From contig JAAZUV010000005.1 of the NCBI GenBank assembly GCA_018623995.1, positions 1 through 26,479 on the forward strand: 26,479 nt of DNA. The letters are read 5' to 3'. Numbering within the stretch: position 1 is the stretch's first letter; every line of letters begins with the position of its first letter. The DNA is from Methanobacteriota archaeon (GTDB taxonomy: Archaea > Thermoplasmatota > Poseidoniia > Poseidoniales > Poseidoniaceae). Below the pieces are notes generated by a model. That model was not told the origin of the DNA, searched no databases, and worked only from the letters and a program-made list of their open reading frames with translations. Made by a program: the position numbers and the translations under genes. Below, piece by piece: positions 1-7,321 of this stretch.

Positions 1-2
1 AC

Positions 3-329
3 ATGTCTTCGACACACATCAACGAGTTTGCTGAACTCGACAACCGTGCAGACCCAGATTTCATTGAAGCAAAAGGATACGTCTACGTCGGCCACAGTCG
101 AGAAAACCTCTCAATGGAGAACATGCCCAGTCATGATGACATTCTCTCCTTCTCGAATGAACTTGCACCTCAAGTCAATCGAGAAGTGCTCTCAGAAAGC
201 CGTCCGAGTCGTGTCGCATTGATTGGTCGGGAGATTGTTCCAATCCCCATTCCAGAAGCAGAACTGTACTTCCCGGAAGATTTGGGAATCGCTCCTCCTG
301 TCAAGAAACTCCCTCTCGTTCAAAATTAG
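3..329 (+). CDS. Hypothetical protein, possibly 5'-truncated by the window edge
   Basis: I do not recognise this 108-residue protein. The ATG at position 3 is the first in-frame start visible, but only two bases precede it, so the gene may begin further left. The sequence is acidic in its first two thirds and has a proline-rich end with a PIPIPEAE stretch around residues 80-87. It contains no cysteine, so it cannot act as a thioester-forming E2, and it lacks a C-terminal Gly-Gly, so it is not an obvious mature ubiquitin-like modifier. There is no signal peptide or membrane segment. It lies 29 bases upstream of an E1-like gene on the same strand, but a TATA-like box between them suggests the E1 gene can be transcribed separately. 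A role with the E1/JAMM pair is only a guess from position. Confidence 0.55.
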   Translation: MSSTHINEFAELDNRADPDFIEAKGYVYVGHSRENLSMENMPSHDDILSFSNELAPQVNREVLSESRPSRVALIGREIVPIPIPEAELYFPEDLGIAPPVKKLPLVQN

Positions 330-330
330 T

Positions 331-340
331 TGATATACTG
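331..340 (+). promoter_or_regulatory. TATA-like box for a probably leaderless E1-like transcript
   Basis: The sequence TGATATACTG is centred about 24 bases before the ATG at 359. That is the usual archaeal TATA-to-transcription-start distance, so the transcript would begin at or next to the start codon. No Shine-Dalgarno sequence precedes this ATG, which fits a leaderless message. No BRE element was confirmed. Confidence 0.45.
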
Positions 341-358
341 TGGAATCGTTCTTCTGGC

Positions 359-988
359 ATGACAGCAGAGCGTATGCCACGAATATTGATTGTAGGTGCA
401 GGTGGAATCGGTGGGCTCACCTTTGATTTGGTGGTCCCAGCACTTGAAAAAGTAGGGCAGAAATGTTCGATCACCATCATGGATGGAGATACCGTTGAAG
501 CCTCAAACTTGGGCCATCAACGCTTCTCATCATCAGATATAGGTTCCTTCAAAACAACGGCTCTCGTTCAAAAATATGAATCGTTGAAGAACGTGTACTG
601 CGTTTCTGACACAGAAAACCTACGGGTTAAGGAACAACTGCAAGAATTTGATTACATCATTATCGGTGTTGATCGGCCTCATCCTCGAAGATTGGTTCAT
701 GCAACCGATGTTCCTTGGATTGATTTGCGGTCAACAGGCGATGGTCACGTCTATTTCACCAACGATTCAGACCCTGCTCTTGTCGCCATGATGACGCCAG
801 ACCACGAACCTGCGAGTTGCCAAATTGCTGGAGCAATCGCTGCTGGAAACATCCAATTTGGTTACGTCAATGCCGCTGCAGCGGCTGCAACATGGCTCAT
901 GGGACAACTGAGAAATCAACCTCCTCTCCGAGAACGAATGTCGAGTATCATGTTTGGTGAACTCAAATTCCCAGAGGTGAACGCATGA
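359..988 (+). CDS. E1-like ubiquitin-activating / ThiF-MoeB family adenylyltransferase
   Basis: This 209-residue protein has the Rossmann ATP-binding fold of ThiF/MoeB/E1 enzymes, which adenylate the C-terminal glycine of a ubiquitin-like or sulfur-carrier protein. Visible motifs are the glycine loop GAGGIGG (13-19), the acidic pair in MDGDTVEASN (D42, D44, N50), a lysine at K65 after DIG, and D105 in the IIGVDRP segment. Cys154 in PASCQIAG is a candidate catalytic cysteine. There is no CxxC zinc pair and no C-terminal rhodanese or Ubl-fold domain, so it is shorter than MoeB (about 250) or Uba-type enzymes. The usual arginine-finger position in the SNLxRQ motif reads SNLGHQR, with histidine in place of the arginine. 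An alternative start is the ATG at 374. Its stop overlaps the start of the JAMM gene (ATGA at 985-988), indicating translational coupling. The fold is secure; the substrate is unknown. Confidence 0.82.
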   Translation: MTAERMPRILIVGAGGIGGLTFDLVVPALEKVGQKCSITIMDGDTVEASNLGHQRFSSSDIGSFKTTALVQKYESLKNVYCVSDTENLRVKEQLQEFDYIIIGVDRPHPRRLVHATDVPWIDLRSTGDGHVYFTNDSDPALVAMMTPDHEPASCQIAGAIAAGNIQFGYVNAAAAAATWLMGQLRNQPPLRERMSSIMFGELKFPEVNA

Positions 989-1527
989 TTCCAGTGATGA
1001 ATCTCGAATCCATAGGCGTCACTTATGAGCAGTGGATGAGGGCTTGCATTCAGGCAGAAGCACAAGCTGTTGAGTCCGACGATGTCCTTGACGTACAACG
1101 GAACGCTGCTGAGCATGGACGATGGGATTTGGTGTACAACCTCTCGCTTATTGCAGGGCTTGAGACCTCGGTCCTCATCGATGCGAACGGCCAAATTCAG
1201 ATCGATTGGGGCTCCCCAGGACGAGTTCCCCTACGACCACCTGTTGGAATGATGGCACCGTTTAGGGTCTGGGTTCACACTCACCCAGGTTTCCACGCAT
1301 ACTGGAGCGGCACAGACAAAAACAGTCTTGCGATTGCGCAAGGGATTCTTTCCTCTGCTCTTGTTCTAGGAGCTCCAGGCATCAAGCAGAGTCGGAACCT
1401 TGGCCCCGACAACGGCCATTCAATCGGTCCAGAGGGGCCGCTTCAACACTGGACTGAGGAAGACATCACACCTTGGGATCGATGGTATGCAGAGCATCAA
1501 GAAACACCAATCGAGGTGACGGTTTGA
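985..1527 (+). CDS. JAMM/MPN-family (JAB) metalloprotease, probable isopeptidase
   Basis: This 180-residue protein carries an exact JAMM signature, HxH-x7-S-x2-D, at His98, His100, Ser108 and Asp111, inside the segment HTHPGFHAYWSGTD. Glu60 is a plausible upstream catalytic glutamate. JAMM domains bind zinc and cleave isopeptide bonds to ubiquitin-like proteins, or trim the C-terminal tail of Ubl precursors. The N-terminal 40 residues are an extension that looks helical and acidic. No signal peptide or membrane helix is present, so it should act in the cytoplasm. A GAGGTGA ribosome binding site lies at 975-981, four bases before the ATG, and the ATG overlaps the E1-like stop. Physical linkage to the E1-like gene strongly suggests that both act on the same Ubl or sulfur carrier. 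A role in cysteine or thiamine sulfur transfer, as for bacterial Mec-type JAMM proteins, is an alternative. Confidence 0.85.
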   Translation: MIPVMNLESIGVTYEQWMRACIQAEAQAVESDDVLDVQRNAAEHGRWDLVYNLSLIAGLETSVLIDANGQIQIDWGSPGRVPLRPPVGMMAPFRVWVHTHPGFHAYWSGTDKNSLAIAQGILSSALVLGAPGIKQSRNLGPDNGHSIGPEGPLQHWTEEDITPWDRWYAEHQETPIEVTV

Positions 1528-1766
1528 CCTCCAACGTTCGTTCACCTCGAGATGACGAGGAGGAACTCAAGGCCCACATCGCCATCCTTCGTGGTCAATC
1601 CAAATCACTGAAGGAAGTGCTTACTGAGATGATGGATGAGGAGCCATCAGACGACCTTGTTCAAGCGGTAGAGAATCGTATTCTACTCGCCCAAGAACAA
1701 GAGGAAGCCATTGACCTTGAGAAGATCATTGAATCCATTCAGAAGATGCAATCCTGTTGGGTTTAG
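1524..1766 (+). CDS. Small helical protein with TTG start, coupled to the JAMM gene
   Basis: An 80-residue acidic protein that I do not recognise. The start is inferred as TTG at 1524, overlapping the JAMM stop as TTGA; a GAGGTGA ribosome binding site at 1513-1519 sits four bases before it. An in-frame ATG exists at 1473 but lies well inside the JAMM gene and has no such site. The sequence is rich in Glu, Leu, Ile and Gln with heptad-like spacing from about residue 10 to 75, so it is probably all helical or coiled coil. One cysteine lies near the end (QSCWV). It has no Gly-Gly tail and no beta-grasp pattern, so it does not look like a Ubl modifier. Context suggests an accessory or adaptor subunit of the E1/JAMM system. 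Its stop overlaps that of the convergent fatty-acid enzyme gene by four bases. Confidence 0.62.
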   Translation: MTSNVRSPRDDEEELKAHIAILRGQSKSLKEVLTEMMDEEPSDDLVQAVENRILLAQEQEEAIDLEKIIESIQKMQSCWV

Positions 1767-3865
1767 GCATTCTTGTAGGTCGCTCTTCGGCCTTCAATCA
1801 AAGCACTGAGGCCTTCAAGAGCGTCCTCGGTTGAGAAGATTCGATCCAAACCTTGCAACTCGAGTTGCAGGCCTTCATCAAGTGACATCGATGCGGTTGC
1901 ATCGATTCGTTCACTCGCCATAGCCAATCCAATTGGAGCCGTGAATTTGAGCGACTTGAGTTGGCGAGCAACGGTCTTGTCCTCAGCATCAAAGCCATCT
2001 GGGCAACTTCCTGCAAGCAGAGCAGCCATGTTTCCATCCGAGAAGAATTTCCTAGCGAATTTGACCACAGGGCTGTTTTCGTTCATTGGCTTTCCAGGAT
2101 ACTTGTTGTCTGGTTTGCCGGATGCATGGATGTCCTTGATGCAATTGGGAACATCGTTGATGTCGACGAGATGCGTAACAAGACCAAGATCGTTGGCAGT
2201 TTCAGCATTCATGAAGTTTCCAGCAAGAACAGCCCATCGACCGAGTTCTCGTCCTGCGATACGTGCAGGTCGTTGAGTTCCTCCGAGCGCAGGATAGATC
2301 CCAATGCTCGTTTCTGGGAATCGGAATTGGGTCCTACGTGTACCTATACGATAGTCACAAGCGAGAGCGAGTTCAAGCCCGCCTCCAAGTGCAAGCCCAG
2401 TCGTCAAAGCAATCGTTGTCTTTGTTGAATGTTCAAGGGCTGCAAGAAGAACGTGGCCGTTCTCCGTGAAGGTTTCAATGTCTGGAATATCATCGGAACG
2501 AATCTTGTCGACAAAGAACTTGACATCAGCGCCTGCTACGAAGGCCTTCCCAGCTCCATCCAAAACGATGGTTGTGACATTGCTGTCAGCATTGGCGGCT
2601 TGCACAGCCTCGGTGAGTTGAGCGACGACCACTTCGTTCAGCGCATTCATGGCTTCTGGGCGGTTGATGGTGATGGTTGCAATTCCGTCTTCAATGGATG
2701 AATCAACGTACGAGAAATCCCAGTTTGTTGAAGCGTCGGATTGTTCCTTGAAGAAGGCAGGAAGCGTCCATGCCTCACCTGCAATCGCTTGGTACGATTG
2801 TGCCATTCGGTAGGCTTCTGCAACACCAATTCGATTCATCATTTCGAATGGTCCGCGAGCCCATCGGAGACCAACCTTGGCTCCTCTGTCAACATCTTCC
2901 ATCGAGCAGATGTCTTCCTCAACAATCTGTGCTGCGACACCAAAGACAACGCCAAGGAGACGCTCGGATACGGTTGTGTATTGGTCCTGCGTGTACTCAG
3001 ACTCATCTTCAATCGGCCACATAGCATTCTCTGCAACAAGATCTCGAAGATTCTGAGCACCGTTGTAACGAGATGTGTTGAGTTGTTCAGCAAGATAATC
3101 GGTCGAGTGTAGCGCAATTGGAGGACCTGTAAGGTTCATCAAGCCAAACGGTCCGAGTCCAATCCGGAATGCCTTGCACGAGATCGCATCGATTTGTGCT
3201 GCAGTTGCAACACCTTCCTCTAGGAGAAGACATGCCTCATTGAGCCATGGTACAAAGAACCGATTAACAACGAAACCTGGTCGGTCTTTGCAAACGATGA
3301 CGACTTTGCCAAGTGTTCGACAGTACTGAACGGTTCGCTCCAAGGTATCTTTGGAAGTTGTCTCTGCTGGAATGACCTCAATCAAACGGTTCTTGGCAGG
3401 ATGATAGAAGAAGTGCAACCCAACAAATCGATCTGGACGACCAGTTGCTTCAGCAAGAGCGTTCACAGACAACGAAGAGGTGTTTGAAGCGAGAATCGTT
3501 CCTTCGTCACAGGCTTCATCAAGCGCAGTGAAAACCGCCGTTTTGATGTCAAAATCTTCGAAGACTGCCTCGATAACAAGGTCTGTATTCGCAGCTGTGT
3601 TTTCGGTCCCAACAACATCGGTAATTCGGGCAAGTGTGGCGTTCACTTCGTCCTGAGAGAAGATGCGACGTTCGATGGCTTCCTGCAAGAAATTCTCAAT
3701 GATTGAACGACCACGTGCAACATATTGTGCCTCTCTATCGACCATTTGCACATTGAATCCTTCCTGTGCACTTTTCTGTGCAATACCTGAACCCATGTTT
3801 CCTGCACCGATAATTGCGACGTTCTCAACAGCCTTCATGTCTCCAACGACTGGCAAACCGTTCAT
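1763..3865 (-). CDS. Fused 3-hydroxyacyl-CoA dehydrogenase / enoyl-CoA hydratase
   Basis: A 700-residue bifunctional beta-oxidation enzyme. The N-terminal half is an NAD-dependent 3-hydroxyacyl-CoA dehydrogenase: Rossmann loop GAGNMGSG (20-27), SNTSSL (127-132), GLHFF with the catalytic-type His151 and Glu163 of LIEVI, then DRPGFVVNR and two 3HCDH C-terminal helical repeats to about residue 370. The C-terminal half, from about 388, is a crotonase domain with oxyanion-hole segment AFVAGADVKFF and both glutamates of active hydratases (GGGLELALACD and RFPETSIG). This dehydrogenase-first order is the archaeal type, as in crotonyl-CoA hydratase/3-hydroxybutyryl-CoA dehydrogenase of Metallosphaera, rather than bacterial FadB. 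The HFFNP motif reads HFFYHP here, so the family Asn is replaced by Tyr. It hydrates enoyl-CoA and oxidises the product to 3-ketoacyl-CoA in the cytoplasm. ATG at 3838 is an alternative start with GGAG just before it. It diverges from an HxlR regulator. Confidence 0.9.
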   Translation of the reverse strand: MNGLPVVGDMKAVENVAIIGAGNMGSGIAQKSAQEGFNVQMVDREAQYVARGRSIIENFLQEAIERRIFSQDEVNATLARITDVVGTENTAANTDLVIEAVFEDFDIKTAVFTALDEACDEGTILASNTSSLSVNALAEATGRPDRFVGLHFFYHPAKNRLIEVIPAETTSKDTLERTVQYCRTLGKVVIVCKDRPGFVVNRFFVPWLNEACLLLEEGVATAAQIDAISCKAFRIGLGPFGLMNLTGPPIALHSTDYLAEQLNTSRYNGAQNLRDLVAENAMWPIEDESEYTQDQYTTVSERLLGVVFGVAAQIVEEDICSMEDVDRGAKVGLRWARGPFEMMNRIGVAEAYRMAQSYQAIAGEAWTLPAFFKEQSDASTNWDFSYVDSSIEDGIATITINRPEAMNALNEVVVAQLTEAVQAANADSNVTTIVLDGAGKAFVAGADVKFFVDKIRSDDIPDIETFTENGHVLLAALEHSTKTTIALTTGLALGGGLELALACDYRIGTRRTQFRFPETSIGIYPALGGTQRPARIAGRELGRWAVLAGNFMNAETANDLGLVTHLVDINDVPNCIKDIHASGKPDNKYPGKPMNENSPVVKFARKFFSDGNMAALLAGSCPDGFDAEDKTVARQLKSLKFTAPIGLAMASERIDATASMSLDEGLQLELQGLDRIFSTEDALEGLSALIEGRRATYKNA

Positions 3866-3938
3866 GAATCATACGCTCTTGCGTTTTGTCGAAGTGGTGT
3901 TGAAAAGAAATCAAGTATGTGAAAACAATCGGCTCATC

Positions 3939-4394
3939 ATGCCTGAACCACCCATGGTCCTTCCAACAACGGAACTCAAGATTGTTAGCGATAAAATTAG
4001 CGAGACGATTCAGATTGGTGGTTCCGTCCGGTCTCTGCTCGAGGACCATTCAGGACAGGGTCGCTTTGACCTCAATTGGGAGGTTGATGCTGCTGTTGAA
4101 GCGCTGAATGTCTTTGGTTCACGTTGGACCATCGAGATTCTCTCGACGCTCTACATTGCAGGCGATCGCCGATTCAATGAGATGAAGCATCTTCTCAAAG
4201 GGATTTCATCACGAACACTCTCTGACAAGCTTCGCTATCTTGCTGATGAAGGGTTGGTTGAGCGAATCGTAACCGATGGACCACCTGTTCGTGTCACGTA
4301 CAGACTCTCCAGCCACGGTTTAACGTGCGGCAGGCTTCTTTCTCCCCTCGTCGCTTTCATGAAAATCCATCAAGGTTCAATCATCAGTGCATAG
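3939..4394 (+). CDS. HxlR-family winged-helix transcription regulator
   Basis: A 151-residue DNA-binding protein. The segment from FGSRWTIEILSTLY through RFNEMKHLLKGISSRTLSDKL to EGLVER and VTYRLSSHG matches the HxlR pattern (W-T-I-L, RFxEL, GISxRxLxxxL, GLVxR, Y-x-L-T-x-x-G). About 50 residues precede the domain with no known motif. The reading frame is open back to 3663, but that part lies inside the opposite-strand gene, so I take the ATG at 3939; ATG 3954 is also possible. Classical HxlR proteins sense aldehydes, redox state or other small molecules, sometimes through a cysteine; the only cysteine here lies late in the protein (LTCGRL). It is divergent from the hydroxyacyl-CoA dehydrogenase/hydratase gene with a spacer of about 73 bases, so control of that gene or of itself is likely but unproven. 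Confidence 0.82.
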   Translation: MPEPPMVLPTTELKIVSDKISETIQIGGSVRSLLEDHSGQGRFDLNWEVDAAVEALNVFGSRWTIEILSTLYIAGDRRFNEMKHLLKGISSRTLSDKLRYLADEGLVERIVTDGPPVRVTYRLSSHGLTCGRLLSPLVAFMKIHQGSIISA

Positions 4395-4410
4395 ATGCAT
4401 CAATACGATG

Positions 4411-4420
4411 AATTAAGATA
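4411..4420 (+). promoter_or_regulatory. TATA-like box before the membrane-anchored winged-helix gene
   Basis: AATTAAGATA is centred about 27 bases before the ATG at 4442, consistent with an archaeal promoter whose transcript starts near the start codon. An AGAGG at 4424-4428 lies too far upstream of the ATG to be a good ribosome binding site. Confidence 0.35.
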
Positions 4421-4441
4421 CAAAGAGGTCATCCTCAATGT

Positions 4442-5110
4442 ATGGCTCTTCTTGCTCAGTGGGTCCGTCAGCGTCCTTGGCTCGCTGCAGGCATTGCTGG
4501 TGCTGCAGGAGGTATCGCTGGCATTGCTCACGGTATTGCAGCCATGACATCGACCGCTTCAGCGCTCGCTTTTGGTGGTATTTCGACCAAACGTCAGTCG
4601 AGTGAACATCCGTTCCGAACACGTGTTCTACGAACCCTCGAACGCCACCCTGGACTCTGTTATCGCGAATTACAGCATGAACTCAGTGCAGCCAACGGTA
4701 CACTTCGTCACCATTTGGACGTGATGCAGAATCAAGGCAGCATTACCGTCATGCCAGTCAATGGACGGACCTGTTACTTCGCAGGTGGCCCTTCTCAAGT
4801 CGAACTGCTTCAGTCGGTCTCAACCGATCACCAAAAGATGGCATCAAGTCTACCGATTGGACTGTCAGCGGTTCAACGTCAAGTCATTGATGACATCCTC
4901 GAAGAAGGTGTTCCTCGTTCACAAGCCGAGCTTGCGCGACGTATTGGTCGATCCCGGGCGAGCGTTCACTCTGCCGTCAAGGTCTTGCGCCGTCGAGGCA
5001 TCTTGCGATTGGATGTGCTTAATCTCGCATCACACATCGAAATCGATACGTTCCGTCGCTCCGATCGTTTGACGTACCAATGGAACGATGGGCGTCGTGC
5101 ACAGGCCTAA
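4442..5110 (+). CDS. Predicted membrane-anchored protein with two winged-helix domains
   Basis: 222 residues. Residues 12-45 are a glycine/alanine-rich hydrophobic stretch (WLAAGIAGAAGGIAGIAHGI and onward) that could form one or two membrane helices. Two winged-helix DNA-binding regions follow. The first, about 56-115, has the layout HPFRTRVLRTLERHP, YRELQHEL, NGTLRHHLDVMQNQG and a wing ending in TCYFAGG. The second, about 140-195, includes SQAELARRIGRSRASVHSAVKVLRRRGIL. This arrangement is typical of archaeal proteins proposed to couple membrane or envelope signals to transcription. The next gene encodes another winged-helix protein on the same strand, so the two may form a regulatory pair. 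The target is unknown. Whether the hydrophobic stretch is a true membrane anchor is uncertain because it is so rich in small residues. Confidence 0.72.
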   Translation: MALLAQWVRQRPWLAAGIAGAAGGIAGIAHGIAAMTSTASALAFGGISTKRQSSEHPFRTRVLRTLERHPGLCYRELQHELSAANGTLRHHLDVMQNQGSITVMPVNGRTCYFAGGPSQVELLQSVSTDHQKMASSLPIGLSAVQRQVIDDILEEGVPRSQAELARRIGRSRASVHSAVKVLRRRGILRLDVLNLASHIEIDTFRRSDRLTYQWNDGRRAQA

Positions 5111-5174
5111 TTTTCGCTTTCTGAAAAGCAATTGTTGCAGAGCCTTCAAAGACCATCGCCATGCGTCTTTCGTC

Positions 5175-6287
5175 ATGCTCAATGTCAAGTTGGAAGAACT
5201 TCCGATGCCAACGTCCGATCGTTCAATCGATCGATTGATTGGATGGTTCGTTGAGTCGTTTTGTTTTGTTCGAAGAAAGGGTGATGCAACCGCTGACTAT
5301 GGGTCAGCATCACCGATTCATCGTATGCTACGTGATCATTTCTTCGCACATCCAAGCACCTCTTGGGATGCTCAATCGCTTTCTGATGAACTGGCCATGA
5401 CGCCTGCAGCATTGAATCACCACTTGGCTCGACTCAGTCAATCTGGATTGCTCTCGTACACCAACGAAGGCAAAGGCTGGAGAACATACATTCTCAGAGG
5501 AGGGGGTTTGTCGCAAGCGCTGGAGTTGTGTTTCGCTCAATACAGATTGATTCTTGAACAAAAAATGGACCTTCTTCAGGCTGACTGGAGCCGTGAAGGC
5601 ATTGCATTGGACAACGAACTTTCCGAAGAGTCTCCACTCCCACTCAGCATGAGCATCATCGACTATCGCTCGTCGCAAGAAGGGGCTTCGAATCTTACAC
5701 AATGGATGGCTGATGTTGGCCTACTCGGAGATCGTCCAGGCAACGAGATTCTAGCCGAATCGGTTTCCGAACAATTGTTCCAACTCCTTCTTCGCACGGG
5801 CACACCCATCTCATTGGATGATGCACATGAGCAATTTGGAGGGCAGAAGGCTCGCCTCGGTCGCATTTTGGAGCGATTCCGTGCCTGTGGATTGGTCGAA
5901 CGTATCCCGCGTACAGATCGTCTTGCAACAGCCCTCTGGTCAGCTATGGTGACCCAACATCAACGACGTGGCGAGGATTGGTTGCTCAAGAAAGGAGGAT
6001 TCATGCGTTTGATTCCTGAGAAAAATCATGCTTCGTTACTGCAACCGTTGAGCAAAGGTTCCCTGACGATTGAACTTGTGCAAGAAGCCATGCAAAACAT
6101 CCAAGCCTCAGATCAGATGTTGCTTCTCAATTTGCTCGGAGGACGTTTGCCTCTCGGGTATCGACTGATTGGTAAAACCCTTGAAGATTCGAAAGTGAAC
6201 ATGACAGCACGACTCGATCGCTTGTTGCGACGAATACGTCGTGTTGGCACGATGATTGAAGAGGTCATGACAACGGGCGATGCATGA
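5175..6287 (+). CDS. Winged-helix (ArsR-like) regulator of unknown target
   Basis: About 370 residues with an N-terminal winged helix: IHRMLRDHFFAHP, then WDAQSLSDELAMTPAALNHHLARLSQSGLLSY, then a wing with GKGWRTYILRGG. The middle contains a second HTH-like segment (TGTPISLDDAHEQFGGQKARLGRILERFRACGLVERI). A third region near the C-terminus, LGYRLIGKTLEDSKVNMTARLDRLLRRIRRVG, also looks like helix-turn-helix, so the protein may hold up to three winged helices. No membrane segment is evident. The start is uncertain: the frame is open from ATG 5088, inside the previous gene, with further ATGs at 5175 and 5205 and no strong ribosome binding site for any of them. Its last bases overlap the dihydrouridine synthase start (ATGATGA at 6284-6290), so the two are probably translated from one message. 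Confidence 0.65.
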   Translation: MLNVKLEELPMPTSDRSIDRLIGWFVESFCFVRRKGDATADYGSASPIHRMLRDHFFAHPSTSWDAQSLSDELAMTPAALNHHLARLSQSGLLSYTNEGKGWRTYILRGGGLSQALELCFAQYRLILEQKMDLLQADWSREGIALDNELSEESPLPLSMSIIDYRSSQEGASNLTQWMADVGLLGDRPGNEILAESVSEQLFQLLLRTGTPISLDDAHEQFGGQKARLGRILERFRACGLVERIPRTDRLATALWSAMVTQHQRRGEDWLLKKGGFMRLIPEKNHASLLQPLSKGSLTIELVQEAMQNIQASDQMLLLNLLGGRLPLGYRLIGKTLEDSKVNMTARLDRLLRRIRRVGTMIEEVMTTGDA

Positions 6288-7321
6288 TGAAGATACCTGG
6301 CTTCGACACCTATGAGCCATGGTCGGGTGAACAACGACCGCTCTACCTCGCTCCGATGGCAGGCGTTTCTGACCTTCCATACCGCTTGCTTGCAAAAGAA
6401 TGTGGTGCGGACATTACGATTACAGAATTTACGAACAGTACGGCACTTAGTCGGGAAGCAACAGCATCGTGGCGAAAGATGGAATCCGACCCAAGGGAAC
6501 AGCCGTTCATTCCTCAAATCTTTGGAGGTGAAATGGAGGACATGGTCACAGCTGCAATCATGCTCGAAGATTCTGCTGATGTGATCGACTTGAACTTCGG
6601 CTGTCCTGCTCCGAAAGTGACCAACATTTGTGCTGGAGCAGCCTTGATGGGCGAGCCTCAGAAACTGGTTACGATGGTTGAGAGCATCGTTGATGCTGTC
6701 AACGTTCCAGTCACAGCAAAGATGCGTTTGGGTACTGGTCAAGGTCCAAACAATGCAGTCAACATCTGTCAATCCCTCGAAAAGGTCGGAGCACAGCGTT
6801 TGTGCATTCATGGACGAACATTGCGACAACGATACTCCGGTATCGCCGATTGGGAGACCATTCAGACGGCTGTCAATGCTGTCGATGTCCCAGTTGTTGC
6901 AAATGGGGACATTACCGATGCGGAGAGCGCGCAGCGTTGCTTGGAATTGACCAATGCCTCTGGACTGATGATCGGGCGTGCAGCCATCGGTCGTCCTGAT
7001 GTTTTTGCCCAGATCAAAGTCGGACTTGGCTGGATGGATGAAGCAGAATTACCTTGGGTTCAGGAACATCAAGACCAGTGGAATGAGATGTCCGAGACAT
7101 CGAAGGCATTTGCTTCACGAAGATGGTGCTGGGACCGATATGTGACACTCTGCAGAGAGACAACAGGTCTTGCAAAACAAACGATGCAGCGTCATGCGAT
7201 TGCTTTCTCAAAGGGATTGCCTGGAGCAAAATCGGTTCGAAGCCTGATGCATGAATTGTCCGATGTGAACGAATCCGCACAAGCGATTTCAGATTTCTTG
7301 AAACCAATCTCAGAAGGTTGA
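6284..7321 (+). CDS. dus: tRNA-dihydrouridine synthase (Dus family)
   Basis: 345 residues; a flavoenzyme that reduces uridine to dihydrouridine in tRNA. The family motifs are in order: LAPMAGVSDLPYR (22-34), the substrate-binding TEFTNS (48-53), the catalytic-cysteine motif NFGCP with Cys107, GAALMGEP, the FMN-contacting KMRLGTG (146-152), IHGRT followed by QRYSGIADW, VVANGDI, and the phosphate-binding MIGRAAIGRPDVF. The length matches the COG0042 family. The C-terminal 80 residues form the expected helical tRNA-binding domain. The start overlaps the preceding winged-helix gene. The 3' end overlaps the convergent uS2 gene by 12 bases. The exact position modified in tRNA cannot be told from sequence alone. 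Confidence 0.93.
   Translation: MMKIPGFDTYEPWSGEQRPLYLAPMAGVSDLPYRLLAKECGADITITEFTNSTALSREATASWRKMESDPREQPFIPQIFGGEMEDMVTAAIMLEDSADVIDLNFGCPAPKVTNICAGAALMGEPQKLVTMVESIVDAVNVPVTAKMRLGTGQGPNNAVNICQSLEKVGAQRLCIHGRTLRQRYSGIADWETIQTAVNAVDVPVVANGDITDAESAQRCLELTNASGLMIGRAAIGRPDVFAQIKVGLGWMDEAELPWVQEHQDQWNEMSETSKAFASRRWCWDRYVTLCRETTGLAKQTMQRHAIAFSKGLPGAKSVRSLMHELSDVNESAQAISDFLKPISEG

Noticed and set aside
1473..1523. ATG at 1473 as the start of the 80-aa gene
   Set aside because: It overlaps the JAMM gene by 55 bases and lacks a ribosome binding site, whereas TTG 1524 has a good one.
3663..3938. N-terminal extension of the HxlR protein to 3663
   Set aside because: The added 92 residues lie opposite the dehydrogenase coding region and have no family similarity.
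5088..5174. Longer start for the winged-helix gene at 5088
   Set aside because: It would overlap the preceding gene by 23 bases and add a stretch with no domain features; kept only as an alternative.
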